DNA of 8,084 nucleotides from Euryarchaeota archaeon UBA126 (GTDB lineage: Archaea > Thermoplasmatota > Poseidoniia > Poseidoniales > Thalassarchaeaceae). The notes beneath the pieces were generated by a model. The model worked only from the letters and a program-made list of their open reading frames with translations, ran no database searches and was not told the DNA's origin. This document shows, piece by piece, positions 1-6,389 of this stretch. The position numbers were made by a program, and so were the translations under genes. The stretch lies in contig DAMG01000044.1 of assembly GCA_002497025.1 (NCBI GenBank), positions 3,805-11,888 of the forward strand, given 5' to 3'. Numbering within the stretch: the first letter of the stretch is position 1; the number at the start of each line of letters is the position of its first letter.

Positions 1-801
1 GAAAGCGATTTGCAAGACGTTAGAAAATTAATTTCTGATTCAGACATTATTATCGAGAATTTCCGACCGGGAAAGGCCGAAGAATGGTTTGAACCGTGGC
101 CTGATAAGGCAATTGTTTGCAGTATCAGTGCCTATGGAAATGAGGGCCCAAGATCTCGAGAAGGAGGTTATGATATCGTTATGCAGGCGCGTAGTGGATT
201 GATGTCGATTACCGGTGACGAAAATGGAACTATAGCAAAAGTTGGAGTTGCTGTAATCGATGTTGCAACCGGATTACACGCTAGTTCTGCAATAATTGCA
301 GCCCTTTACAGGAGAGAGAAAGAAGGAATCGGCGCAAAACTGACTCTATCTCTATGGGATTGCGCTATAGATTTGTTAGTGAATCAAGCTCAGAACGCAA
401 TAATCTCAGGAAAAAATCCTGTACCTATGGGGTCCTCTCATCCAAATCTAGTACCCTATCGAGCGTACAAAACCTTGGATAGTGAATTTGTTATTGCCGT
501 TGGATCAGATGAACAATGGGGAAAATTGGCACTGGCTCTGAGATTAGAAATCCCATTAGATTCGGATTGGTCGAAAAATTCACAACGTGTTGAAGATAGA
601 AAATTGGTCGATGCGATGATTTCAAAATCTGTCAAACAATTGACATCAAGTGAATTAGAATCTTTACTGGATGGAATCCCCTGTGCCCCTGTTAATTCAA
701 TCAAACAAGCGTTATCAGACCCTAATTCTACTGAAAGAGGTATGTTGAGTTCCACTTTAGGAATAAAACACGTATCAAGCCCTCATAGATTTCACAATTG
801 A
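1..801 (+). CDS. Family III (CaiB/BaiF) CoA-transferase, 5'-truncated by the window edge
   Basis: The reading frame is open from base 1, so the true start lies upstream; a TTG at position 10 falls inside the fold and is not a start. The 266 visible residues show family III CoA-transferase signatures: ENFRPG at residues 19-24, SAYGNEGP at 43-50, a G-Y-D...Q-A-R-S-G stretch at 56-66, and V-I-D-V-A-T-G-L around 85-92. Asp87 (codon 259-261) aligns with the Asp that forms the acyl-anhydride intermediate in formyl-CoA transferase. These enzymes move CoA between carboxylic acids in the cytosol; the substrate cannot be told here, and racemase-type relatives share the fold. About 80 N-terminal residues seem to be missing. 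The protein ends soon after the ERGM segment, at PHRFHN, without the usual closing stretch containing Gly-Glu-His-Thr, so it is about 30-40 residues short. Its stop lies 4 bases from the end of the convergent gene. The family call is firm; the role is open. Confidence 0.9.
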   Translation, partial: ESDLQDVRKLISDSDIIIENFRPGKAEEWFEPWPDKAIVCSISAYGNEGPRSREGGYDIVMQARSGLMSITGDENGTIAKVGVAVIDVATGLHASSAIIAALYRREKEGIGAKLTLSLWDCAIDLLVNQAQNAIISGKNPVPMGSSHPNLVPYRAYKTLDSEFVIAVGSDEQWGKLALALRLEIPLDSDWSKNSQRVEDRKLVDAMISKSVKQLTSSELESLLDGIPCAPVNSIKQALSDPNSTERGMLSSTLGIKHVSSPHRFHN

Positions 802-806
802 TTTTT
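802..806 (+). terminator. T-run just after the CoA-transferase stop
   Basis: Five T residues follow the TGA stop directly and reach into the stop codon of the convergent gene. Archaeal RNA polymerase often terminates at short U-runs without a hairpin, so this may end the plus-strand transcript. The run is short and the region AT-rich, so chance is a real alternative. Confidence 0.25.
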
Positions 807-1810
807 CACAAAGATGATTCCGCTAACCATTCCTTCATTGTACAGGACTGACAAATTTGACGGCTCGTTATTTCCCCACATTGCTGACAATTTGTGACAT
901 CCGACTGATGGTCTCCTCTCGCCTCTCGGTGTAATTCCCTAATCTGTTCCAAAGCGTGTAGTAATCCGTGTCTAGCACCTGGACTTTGGGCCTCTAAAGA
1001 GGCAACAATTGCACGGCTTTGTTGCCTCATTGCTCCTGGTGCATGAGGGCAGTCTCCGTGATGAATAGGGAGACCCTTGGCAAAGGCATATGCATGTATC
1101 TCCTGTTCAGGCACCCAACGAAGAGGAACTATGCGTGGTGCCAATCCTTCGATTGGTGTGTCTGTGTGTGGAGCAAGTCTAACGCTTCGTTCAATCTCAC
1201 CCTTTTGCAAATTCATCAGTATCGATTGAGCCATATCATCGAGGTTGTGACCTAGTGCCATAACATCCGCTTGTATCTTTTCAGCAAGGGAGTTGAGGCT
1301 TTGTCTACGGAAAACACCACAATATGAGCAAGGCATCATTCCCTTTGCCTCATCATGATTTTCAGCTATAATCGGCATTCTTTCTACAACCTCATCCATT
1401 CTTTCATAACCCATTTCCTCGTAAGACAAAGTAACAAATTCGATAGACAATGATTCTGCTAAATCCCTCGCGCATTCCAATGAAGGAGACCTATATCCAT
1501 CTATTCCCTCGTCAACACAACCGGCGATGATTTGTACATCACGTCGCTTTCCAATAATATCTACCAACATATCCAAAAGAACTGCTGAATCTTTACCTCC
1601 GGAAACGCAAGCTAAGATTGTGTATGGTCTACCATCTTCATGATTGGCGTTCTTTGGAAGGACCAATTGGCTACGCAAGTCTTTCGATACTCGCTTCCTA
1701 ATCGATTGGCCAAGGTGATAGGCACAGAAGTGCTGTCCACTGTATTCTTGATGCAATATTGCAGGCTTATCACAGCGACTGCAAGTCTCTACTTCAATAC
1801 CTGCGGCCAT
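806..1810 (-). CDS. ncsA: tRNA 2-thiouridine synthetase, NcsA/TtuA/Ctu1 family
   Basis: This 334-residue PP-loop ATPase should adenylate and then thiolate a tRNA uridine. In mesophilic archaea that is expected to be wobble U34 (NcsA/Ctu1), with sulfur from a ubiquitin-like SAMP protein; thermophilic TtuA acts on position 54. Visible landmarks in order are an N-terminal zinc cluster (Cys10, Cys13, Cys29, His32), the PP-loop SGGKDS at 70-75, CSYC at 161-164 and Cys254 in GDCPHAPGA, which together match the three cysteines holding the [4Fe-4S] cluster, GHNLDD at 187-192, and a C-terminal zinc cluster (Cys308, 311, 320, 323). All key residues are intact and the length matches Thermus TtuA. I chose the ATG at 1808-1810 because homology begins within ten residues of it. 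The 41 in-frame codons upstream look like non-coding promoter DNA and run towards the divergent gene. The next base-pairing site, GAGGT, lies 13 bases before the ATG. U34 versus U54 specificity is inferred from lifestyle. Confidence 0.92.
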   Translation of the reverse strand: MAAGIEVETCSRCDKPAILHQEYSGQHFCAYHLGQSIRKRVSKDLRSQLVLPKNANHEDGRPYTILACVSGGKDSAVLLDMLVDIIGKRRDVQIIAGCVDEGIDGYRSPSLECARDLAESLSIEFVTLSYEEMGYERMDEVVERMPIIAENHDEAKGMMPCSYCGVFRRQSLNSLAEKIQADVMALGHNLDDMAQSILMNLQKGEIERSVRLAPHTDTPIEGLAPRIVPLRWVPEQEIHAYAFAKGLPIHHGDCPHAPGAMRQQSRAIVASLEAQSPGARHGLLHALEQIRELHREARGDHQSDVTNCQQCGEITSRQICQSCTMKEWLAESSL

Positions 1811-1820
1811 AGTCTTCGGG

Positions 1821-1828
1821 CTGACCTC
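1821..1828 (-). promoter_or_regulatory. Weak Shine-Dalgarno-like site of the tRNA thiolation gene
   Basis: On the minus strand this reads GAGGTCAG, with GAGGT ending 13 bases before the ATG at 1810. The spacing is longer than ideal, so it gives only modest support to that start. Confidence 0.35.
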
Positions 1829-1863
1829 TGTGGCTTGAACCCAACTGATAGTAGTATGTGAAA

Positions 1864-1873
1864 TTAGAATAAA
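1864..1873 (-). promoter_or_regulatory. Possible TATA-like box of the tRNA thiolation gene
   Basis: On the minus strand this reads TTTATTCTAA. Transcription about 25 bases downstream would begin near 1844 and leave a leader of roughly 34 bases that contains the GAGGT site. The match is only moderate in an AT-rich stretch. It would also place the start site downstream of the longer in-frame extension, which supports the 1810 start. Confidence 0.35.
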
Positions 1874-1885
1874 GCCAATCGGTGC

Positions 1886-1893
1886 ATATATTT
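1886..1893 (+). promoter_or_regulatory. TATA-like box for a leaderless transcript of the small membrane protein gene
   Basis: The plus strand reads ATATATTT with its centre about 27 bases before the ATG at 1917. That is the distance expected when archaeal transcription starts at or next to the start codon. There is no Shine-Dalgarno sequence between the box and the ATG, which fits leaderless translation. A clear upstream TFB-recognition element is not obvious. Confidence 0.5.
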
Positions 1894-1916
1894 GCGATAT
1901 TTTACACAACGTCATC

Positions 1917-2168
1917 ATGAGCGAGGTTGGCAACCTACCAGATAGGGCTACTACAGCCGGAAAGAAGACTTCGCCTTGGATGGATAGATTCGTTCTCTTA
2001 TCCTGTATAGTCGCAGCTTGGCAGATAAGTGAAGAGGTAATCTCTACGATGGAATCTCATCTGGGATGGTGGGCTAATCCGGTTGCGGCCACCCTCCTCG
2101 GACTAACCTCTCTCTTCATTGCGAGTCAAGTAGTCCTAATACTTGAGAAATTACAAGGGATTAGATGA
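1917..2168 (+). CDS. Small two-helix membrane protein of unknown function
   Basis: I do not recognise this 83-residue protein. It has a polar N-terminus (about residues 1-20, with Lys17 and Lys18) and a first hydrophobic segment at about 22-38 (RFVLLSCIVAAWQ). An acidic linker contains Glu39, Glu40 and Glu46. A Trp-Trp pair at 51-52 leads into a second helix at about 54-76, and a short basic tail follows. A hairpin with both ends on the same side of the membrane is likely. No catalytic motif is visible. Support for a real gene is the TATA-like box at leaderless distance and the exact fit between a divergent promoter and a convergent neighbour whose stop is 5 bases away. Its antisense strand has no competing gene. 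Because it is short and without known relatives, a chance reading frame is not excluded. Confidence 0.6.
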   Translation: MSEVGNLPDRATTAGKKTSPWMDRFVLLSCIVAAWQISEEVISTMESHLGWWANPVAATLLGLTSLFIASQVVLILEKLQGIR

Positions 2169-2172
2169 AAAA
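2168..2172 (-). terminator. T-run after the last gene of the minus-strand operon
   Basis: On the minus strand five T residues start one base after the TAA stop of the polytopic membrane protein gene. They could serve as an archaeal U-run terminator for the operon. There is no convincing hairpin, and the convergent small gene ends in the same spot. Confidence 0.3.
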
Positions 2173-2173
2173 T

Positions 2174-3391
2174 TTAGGATTCCGATCTTGTACCCCGTAG
2201 GCTAGCAATTCCTGCTTCAATTAGTCCACTAACTCTCTGCCAAGGTACCACGTATCTCATTCCTGCCACCGCTAGAAGGAATAATCCAGCCGAGATAACC
2301 TTCCCGTATGTCAATTGCAACTCCAGTGACTCGGAGACTTGTCCACTCCACTGTCCACCTTCCATTATAGCCACTATATCCAGCATTAGGGCATCGAACT
2401 CTAGGGCGAGTGCGGTTGTAAGTGCAACCCCACCAATTATCGAAACTGTATGCAAAACATGACTGTTCACGACATTGTTGAACTGACGTACATATTCTGG
2501 ATCTGATTTACTAGCATCTGGTAACATAACCGCATACTCTAGATGGCCAATTACGGCGTTCCCTGCCTCATGGAATAGTAGTATCAGAATAGCAATACCC
2601 AGTAAGTCAAGTGCTAATGGAGAAATTAGACCACCATACAGTGTTGCTTCTCCAATCTGTGCCGGTAGCGGCTTAAGGCCGATTCCGGCCACTGAATCTG
2701 TTATTCCTTGGAAGGTCAATAGTGCGTGTACTCCTATAATCATCAAGAAGAAACCCACAGCCCAAGTAAGCGCCCTTCGAGATAGGCTCCAGATACCGAT
2801 TAGTCCAGCCAATATAGGCGCAAAAACGATTCCAACAAAGAATAACTCAATTGCTAATTGTAACGGCTGTAACAGAGATCCTATATGTTGTAGGGGAACG
2901 TGAAAACCGATAACCCCAATCTCATCAAACCAATCTAGAATGAATGGTACAATGGCCCATAGTACAACCGCACCGGTACATCCTCTGCGAGTCCACAACT
3001 TTACCTTCTCATCTCTAGTTTGATAGAACATCCATAATCCTGCCAGAAGAAAGCACATAGTAAGTGGAACTACTTGACTAGCGAATCCGGTTGAATCAAT
3101 TCCAACTAATTCTCTTGGCAGAATCAAACCATCAGTTCCTGAGAGTGCATTATCTTGGAAAGAAGGTTGTTCATTGACCCACATTAAACCTCTAGTATGT
3201 TCGTAAGAGGGACACCAGTTATTGCCGTCTTCTAGGAATCCCTCGTCACAAGGGCCGTATACTTCTGTCATTCTGAATAATAACGCCAATAGGGCTGCTG
3301 TAGCGATTGCCTGAAGGAATAGGATTTGCCAGCGACGGCGTAAGCGAGGAAGATGTAATGTCTGACTTGGTGGTACATTTTCCATTGCCAT
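2174..3391 (-). CDS. Polytopic membrane protein of unknown family, last gene of the operon
   Basis: I do not recognise the family of this 405-residue protein. A basic N-terminus (Arg16, Arg18-20) precedes helix 1 at about 22-40. A loop of some 60 residues follows, probably extracytoplasmic, with Cys48 and Cys60. Further hydrophobic segments lie at about 105-123, 138-153, 171-200 (long, perhaps two helices), 207-226, 253-273, 310-330 and 362-380, giving about eight or nine helices. After the segment ending near 273 comes HEAGN-AVIGH (274-283), which resembles the zinc-protease motif HEAGH of FtsH-type peptidases but has Asn in place of the second His. A charged loop follows at 290-305, and the tail ends in arginines and acids. 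The ATG at 3391 is set by a strong Shine-Dalgarno site 6 bases upstream. The gene starts 12 bases after the DUF58 stop, so the two are surely cotranscribed. It may be a membrane partner of the DUF58/DUF4350 pair. Confidence 0.85.
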   Translation of the reverse strand: MAMENVPPSQTLHLPRLRRRWQILFLQAIATAALLALLFRMTEVYGPCDEGFLEDGNNWCPSYEHTRGLMWVNEQPSFQDNALSGTDGLILPRELVGIDSTGFASQVVPLTMCFLLAGLWMFYQTRDEKVKLWTRRGCTGAVVLWAIVPFILDWFDEIGVIGFHVPLQHIGSLLQPLQLAIELFFVGIVFAPILAGLIGIWSLSRRALTWAVGFFLMIIGVHALLTFQGITDSVAGIGLKPLPAQIGEATLYGGLISPLALDLLGIAILILLFHEAGNAVIGHLEYAVMLPDASKSDPEYVRQFNNVVNSHVLHTVSIIGGVALTTALALEFDALMLDIVAIMEGGQWSGQVSESLELQLTYGKVISAGLFLLAVAGMRYVVPWQRVSGLIEAGIASLRGTRSES

Positions 3392-3396
3392 ATGTT

Positions 3397-3405
3397 AACC
3401 TCCTC
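3397..3405 (-). promoter_or_regulatory. Strong Shine-Dalgarno overlapping the DUF58 stop codon
   Basis: On the minus strand this reads GAGGAGGTT, six bases before the ATG at 3391. Its first bases belong to the TGA stop of the DUF58 gene (3404-3406). The terminating ribosome therefore sits on the next gene's binding site, which suggests translational coupling. Confidence 0.8.
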
Positions 3406-4657
3406 AAACCGTCTTTACCTGCAGCAAAGCCTGTGATAATTCGATATCTGGCATCCAATCGATGACCTTCGCACCATATCCGGATATTGCCGTCAATCTA
3501 TTCTGTCTCTCTAGCTTTAGCACCTCATAGGACATTCTTGGTATTCGACTTACCAGTCTCTCAAGATCGATACTTGATGGTGACAGAACGATAACCTCGT
3601 GACCCTTGCCTGAAAGATTTCGAATTGCTGGAAGAGTTGTACCATCCCCCTCCAAACTACTGATTATGAATACTGGAGAACCTCTACTGATTCGAGAACT
3701 CATCGCATTGGTCACAGCCTGTAATGGCATACTACCTTTGGACGTTACACCCGCAAGCATACTGAGAGTCTTGTAGTACTGCTTGTCACCGGTTTCTGGT
3801 GGTAGGTAGTTCATCCTGTCACCATAGGTGACAATAGATACAGAATCACGGCGACGAATAAAATAATTTGCAATAGAAGCCGCTGCTACAGTACCCATCT
3901 CCAATGGATTCTTGAGTACTGTTCCTATTCTTGCAACGTCTCTTATATCTAGAATAATGAATACATCGGTAACTGCGTCACGTGTCTTTTCATTGACCAT
4001 TAATTCGCCAGTTCTGGCAAATGCTTTCCAGTTAATCATTCGGAAGGCATCTCCCGGTAGATACTCTCGTAGAGAATAAAATTCCATTCCTTGACCAGGG
4101 GTCTTCAGAGTAGTTGCACCGGTATACATTTTGGGTACATTGGAGCGGAGTAAGGCTTCCTCAACTTCTCTAACTTGAGGGAATACGGTGATGTCGGTTC
4201 GGTCGTCTACTTTCGACTCATTAACGAAGAGATTGAATGCGTTACGATGACGAACAGATACCGGCCCAACGGTGTAATGACCGCGGAGTGGGCAGCGAAC
4301 TGTATATCGCATTGTAGCAGATTGTCCCGGACCGAGATTCATTCTCATCTGATTGATTCCTCTCCTCATCTTCATCTCATGAGGGACATTATCGAATAAC
4401 TCAAGCAATTGAGTACGACGATACGAATTATTGGTAACCGTGACTTCGACTAAGATATCGTCACCCTTGTAGACGTTTTGTGCAGAAATATTTCGAGTAA
4501 TCTCAAGATCTGAATGGCCAGTTACCCAGCCGTTTATCACCAAGAAGGCGATGAATGTTAAACCAATTATCATCAATTGGAAATGAGATATCATCATTCC
4601 AATCAATATCAAAGAAATGCCACTTGTCAGCATAATTGCGGCCTTACGTGTCCACAT
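3404..4657 (-). CDS. DUF58 family membrane-anchored protein (degenerate von Willebrand A-like domain)
   Basis: The 417-residue protein begins with two close hydrophobic segments (about 8-22 and 26-44), an N-terminal hairpin typical of DUF58 proteins. An all-beta segment of roughly 50-160 follows, containing VEVTVTNNS near 70-78. The DUF58 core has its hallmark motif at about 189-218: G-M-E-F, LREYLPGD (196-203), I-N-W-K and A-R-T-G-E-L. A von Willebrand A-like domain follows, from VFIILDIRD at 232-240 to the C-terminus. The metal-binding Asp-x-Ser-x-Ser pattern is not kept: after Asp237 come Ile and Arg, so classic metal-dependent adhesion is doubtful. DUF58 proteins usually work with MoxR AAA ATPases in assembly or maturation of envelope or metal-containing complexes. 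The start is set by the TAATG overlap with the DUF4350 gene and a GAGGAGAG site upstream. Family identity is clear; the exact role is inferred. Confidence 0.92.
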   Translation of the reverse strand: MWTRKAAIMLTSGISLILIGMMISHFQLMIIGLTFIAFLVINGWVTGHSDLEITRNISAQNVYKGDDILVEVTVTNNSYRRTQLLELFDNVPHEMKMRRGINQMRMNLGPGQSATMRYTVRCPLRGHYTVGPVSVRHRNAFNLFVNESKVDDRTDITVFPQVREVEEALLRSNVPKMYTGATTLKTPGQGMEFYSLREYLPGDAFRMINWKAFARTGELMVNEKTRDAVTDVFIILDIRDVARIGTVLKNPLEMGTVAAASIANYFIRRRDSVSIVTYGDRMNYLPPETGDKQYYKTLSMLAGVTSKGSMPLQAVTNAMSSRISRGSPVFIISSLEGDGTTLPAIRNLSGKGHEVIVLSPSSIDLERLVSRIPRMSYEVLKLERQNRLTAISGYGAKVIDWMPDIELSQALLQVKTV

Positions 4658-6300
4658 TAGGCATCACTCTCCTCTGTAGTTTGACCCCAGGCGCTGATTC
4701 GTTTGATTATTCCAACCAATTCATCTGGCTTGTATCGTCTATCTTCAAAGATGAATTGGACTAACACTGGGTCATCGACTATACGCTGCAACTCGGCGGC
4801 AGGTAGTGCGTCGAATTCCTCTCGAGACATCGTATTGAGATTGCGAACCCGAGTCAATAACACCTGCCGAATTTTCTGAGGTCTCTGATAGTATTCATAC
4901 CTCCGAGCATCGCCGAATCCATAGTAAATAATACGGAATACATGACGCCAGTCATCTGGATCATCCTTACGAATGAGGACCGCTTCTAGTACGATGAAGA
5001 GGGTTAGGAATAGAATTAGCATAGCCATCCAATCGTTAGTAAAGTAGACTAGAATGTAGTATAGTAGATTGTAGGTATCGCCCATTGGAGTTTCCTGCTG
5101 GTGTCTTGATTCATCGAATATGATGATGGCTTCTTCACCGGCATTTGTGCTTGTATTTCCGAGAAGTAGAGCTTCAGCGATAATATCTAGGGCCCACTTG
5201 CGATTATCATTTACTGGGACTGAGTCAGCGTACGGACTATCGGGTCCTGCATTGTATAGTGAATTGATTAGTACCGAACCGTCACTGACAAAGTGAACTC
5301 GACCGGAATCAGAATCCAGACACATTCTATCAACACAATATCTGACATAGATAGCAAAGGGACCTTGTTCATCACCTGCTATTCCTGCCGCCTCAAAGCC
5401 GACAGTTAGGTTGCCATCGTCATTTGTATCGAGATATGAATCAAGGGTGCTAGCACTAATGGCGTAGCGATTCTCAGCAGGATTGAAGGATCCATCCTTC
5501 TCAAAAGCTGATGGAGAATTTGTCAATAGGTTGTAGTTTTCTGTAAAGTCCCATTCACCAGTTTCCTGGTCCCACCTGTGGGCACAAAGACCAACATTTT
5601 GCTCGGTAATAACGCCCCCGACATTCGGATCATATGGCTCATCGTCGAGCAAATCGATTACTCCATCGAAATCAACATCACGCAAACATGGATGCATTGC
5701 CATTGCGACTGAACCAGAAGTAGAAGTGAAATTAAATGCTGAAGTTTCGTTTACCCAAACGAAATTGAAGTCTAATTCTCTAGCCCATGCTTCCCCATCG
5801 TAGAGGTGATGACCCGAATAGGTCAAACCATATTCATCTGCAAGACTTGCAGAGTAACCAAAATCATCCATCAACAGAAGTGTTCCACCAGTGTCAACAA
5901 AATCCCTAATTGCAGAAATCTCCGAACTGGTATACCCATCTGCTTCTCGAAAATCGACTATAGTCTCGTCTCCAGTAAATTTGGGTAGAGAAATAGTATC
6001 TCTCTCCACTCCAGAGATAACGAAAATCGCCTGTTCTGGATTATCGATTTCTGTAAGAAGAAGTGGGCTTGAAATTAGTGCCGTAGTTTCAATTCCTAGA
6101 TTTGATACCTCATCTCTAAACCCGTTCAAATCATTCCAGTCGTCGCCATATGCAGACTGCTGTTTTTCACCAGTTATGATATAGGTTTGCAGAATTGAAA
6201 ATAGAAGAATTCCGAGCATCAACCAGAATGCTGTGGTGATTGCAAGACGTCGAGTTTGTCTCGACGTTAGTCTCCTCATCCAAACGCGAGAATCCGCCAT
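4657..6300 (-). CDS. DUF4350-type membrane-anchored protein with calcium-loop-like insert
   Basis: The 547-residue protein has an arginine-rich N-terminus, helix 1 at about 20-42, a large extracytoplasmic region, helix 2 at about 424-444 and a cytoplasmic tail of about 100 residues. The DUF4350 (glutamine-amidotransferase-like) fold is seen in two halves. The first holds GGTLLLMDDFG (138-148) followed by a Tyr-Ser-Gly-His-His segment; the second, near 334-400, ends in IIIFDESRH, where relatives carry a similar Asp-Glu-x-His-His motif. Between them, about 195-330 looks inserted. It has Asp-rich loops of thrombospondin type 3 type at 208-226 (Asp208, 210, 212, Gly213, Asp216, then D-P-N at 224-226), an EF-hand-like loop at 291-302, and cysteines 205, 239, 322 and 327. 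I chose the ATG at 6300: a GGTGG lies about 9 bases upstream, and the in-frame TTG at 6342 has no ribosome site. ATG 6279 is an alternative. DUF4350 proteins commonly pair with DUF58, as here. Ligand and activity are unknown. Confidence 0.85.
   Translation of the reverse strand: MADSRVWMRRLTSRQTRRLAITTAFWLMLGILLFSILQTYIITGEKQQSAYGDDWNDLNGFRDEVSNLGIETTALISSPLLLTEIDNPEQAIFVISGVERDTISLPKFTGDETIVDFREADGYTSSEISAIRDFVDTGGTLLLMDDFGYSASLADEYGLTYSGHHLYDGEAWARELDFNFVWVNETSAFNFTSTSGSVAMAMHPCLRDVDFDGVIDLLDDEPYDPNVGGVITEQNVGLCAHRWDQETGEWDFTENYNLLTNSPSAFEKDGSFNPAENRYAISASTLDSYLDTNDDGNLTVGFEAAGIAGDEQGPFAIYVRYCVDRMCLDSDSGRVHFVSDGSVLINSLYNAGPDSPYADSVPVNDNRKWALDIIAEALLLGNTSTNAGEEAIIIFDESRHQQETPMGDTYNLLYYILVYFTNDWMAMLILFLTLFIVLEAVLIRKDDPDDWRHVFRIIYYGFGDARRYEYYQRPQKIRQVLLTRVRNLNTMSREEFDALPAAELQRIVDDPVLVQFIFEDRRYKPDELVGIIKRISAWGQTTEESDA
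4667..4674 (-). promoter_or_regulatory. Shine-Dalgarno of the DUF58 gene inside the DUF4350 coding end
   Basis: On the minus strand this reads GAGGAGAG, about 9-12 bases before the ATG at 4657. It lies within the last codons of the upstream gene. With the TAATG overlap it points to coupled translation. Confidence 0.6.
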
Positions 6301-6389
6301 GCTGCAAGCCACCGTTCCTACGGAACGTCTGACGAGCCTCAACTACGACTTAAGACCGTTATTCACCGCTGAACGGAGCGTGCATCGGC
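6301..6389. other. Operon-internal gap with CCGTT/AACGG elements
   Basis: This is the only real gap in the minus-strand operon, between the PRC-barrel stop and the DUF4350 start. It holds a small perfect hairpin (6313-6327), the palindrome CTTAAG near 6349-6354, and a second looser inverted pair CCGTT...AACGG (about 6356-6376). No convincing TATA box is placed at a useful distance from the 6300 start. An internal promoter, an mRNA processing site or a leader structure is possible, but none is shown. Confidence 0.4.
6313..6327. repeat. Perfect 6-base inverted repeat with 3-base loop
   Basis: CGTTCC-TAC-GGAACG forms a perfect six-pair stem. It lies 12 bases before the DUF4350 start codon, next to its proposed ribosome site (GGTGG), so in the transcript it could affect translation or processing. 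It is too short to be decisive and has no T-run after it, so it is not a typical terminator. Confidence 0.5.

Noticed and set aside
456..755. Minus-strand reading frame of 99 codons inside the CoA-transferase
   Set aside because: It is an antisense shadow of a well-supported coding region, and its product matches no family I know.
1019..1861. Plus-strand reading frames inside the tRNA thiolation gene (1019-1255 and 1640-1861)
   Set aside because: Both are opposite a gene with all its catalytic and zinc motifs intact. Their products are Cys/Trp-rich and family-less, as expected of shadows.
1811..1933. N-terminal extension of the tRNA thiolation protein by 41 codons, starting at 1933
   Set aside because: The extension has no resemblance to the family, contains the divergent promoter elements and overlaps the start of the small gene at 1917. 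The ATG at 1810 places the first zinc Cys at residue 10, as in relatives.
5806..6184. Plus-strand reading frames opposite the DUF4350 N-terminal region
   Set aside because: They overlap each other in different frames and lie opposite a gene supported by domain motifs.
6301..6342. Start of the DUF4350 protein at the TTG at 6342
   Set aside because: It would add 14 residues with no family support, has no Shine-Dalgarno site, and would cover the hairpin at 6313-6327. The ATG at 6300 has a plausible site.
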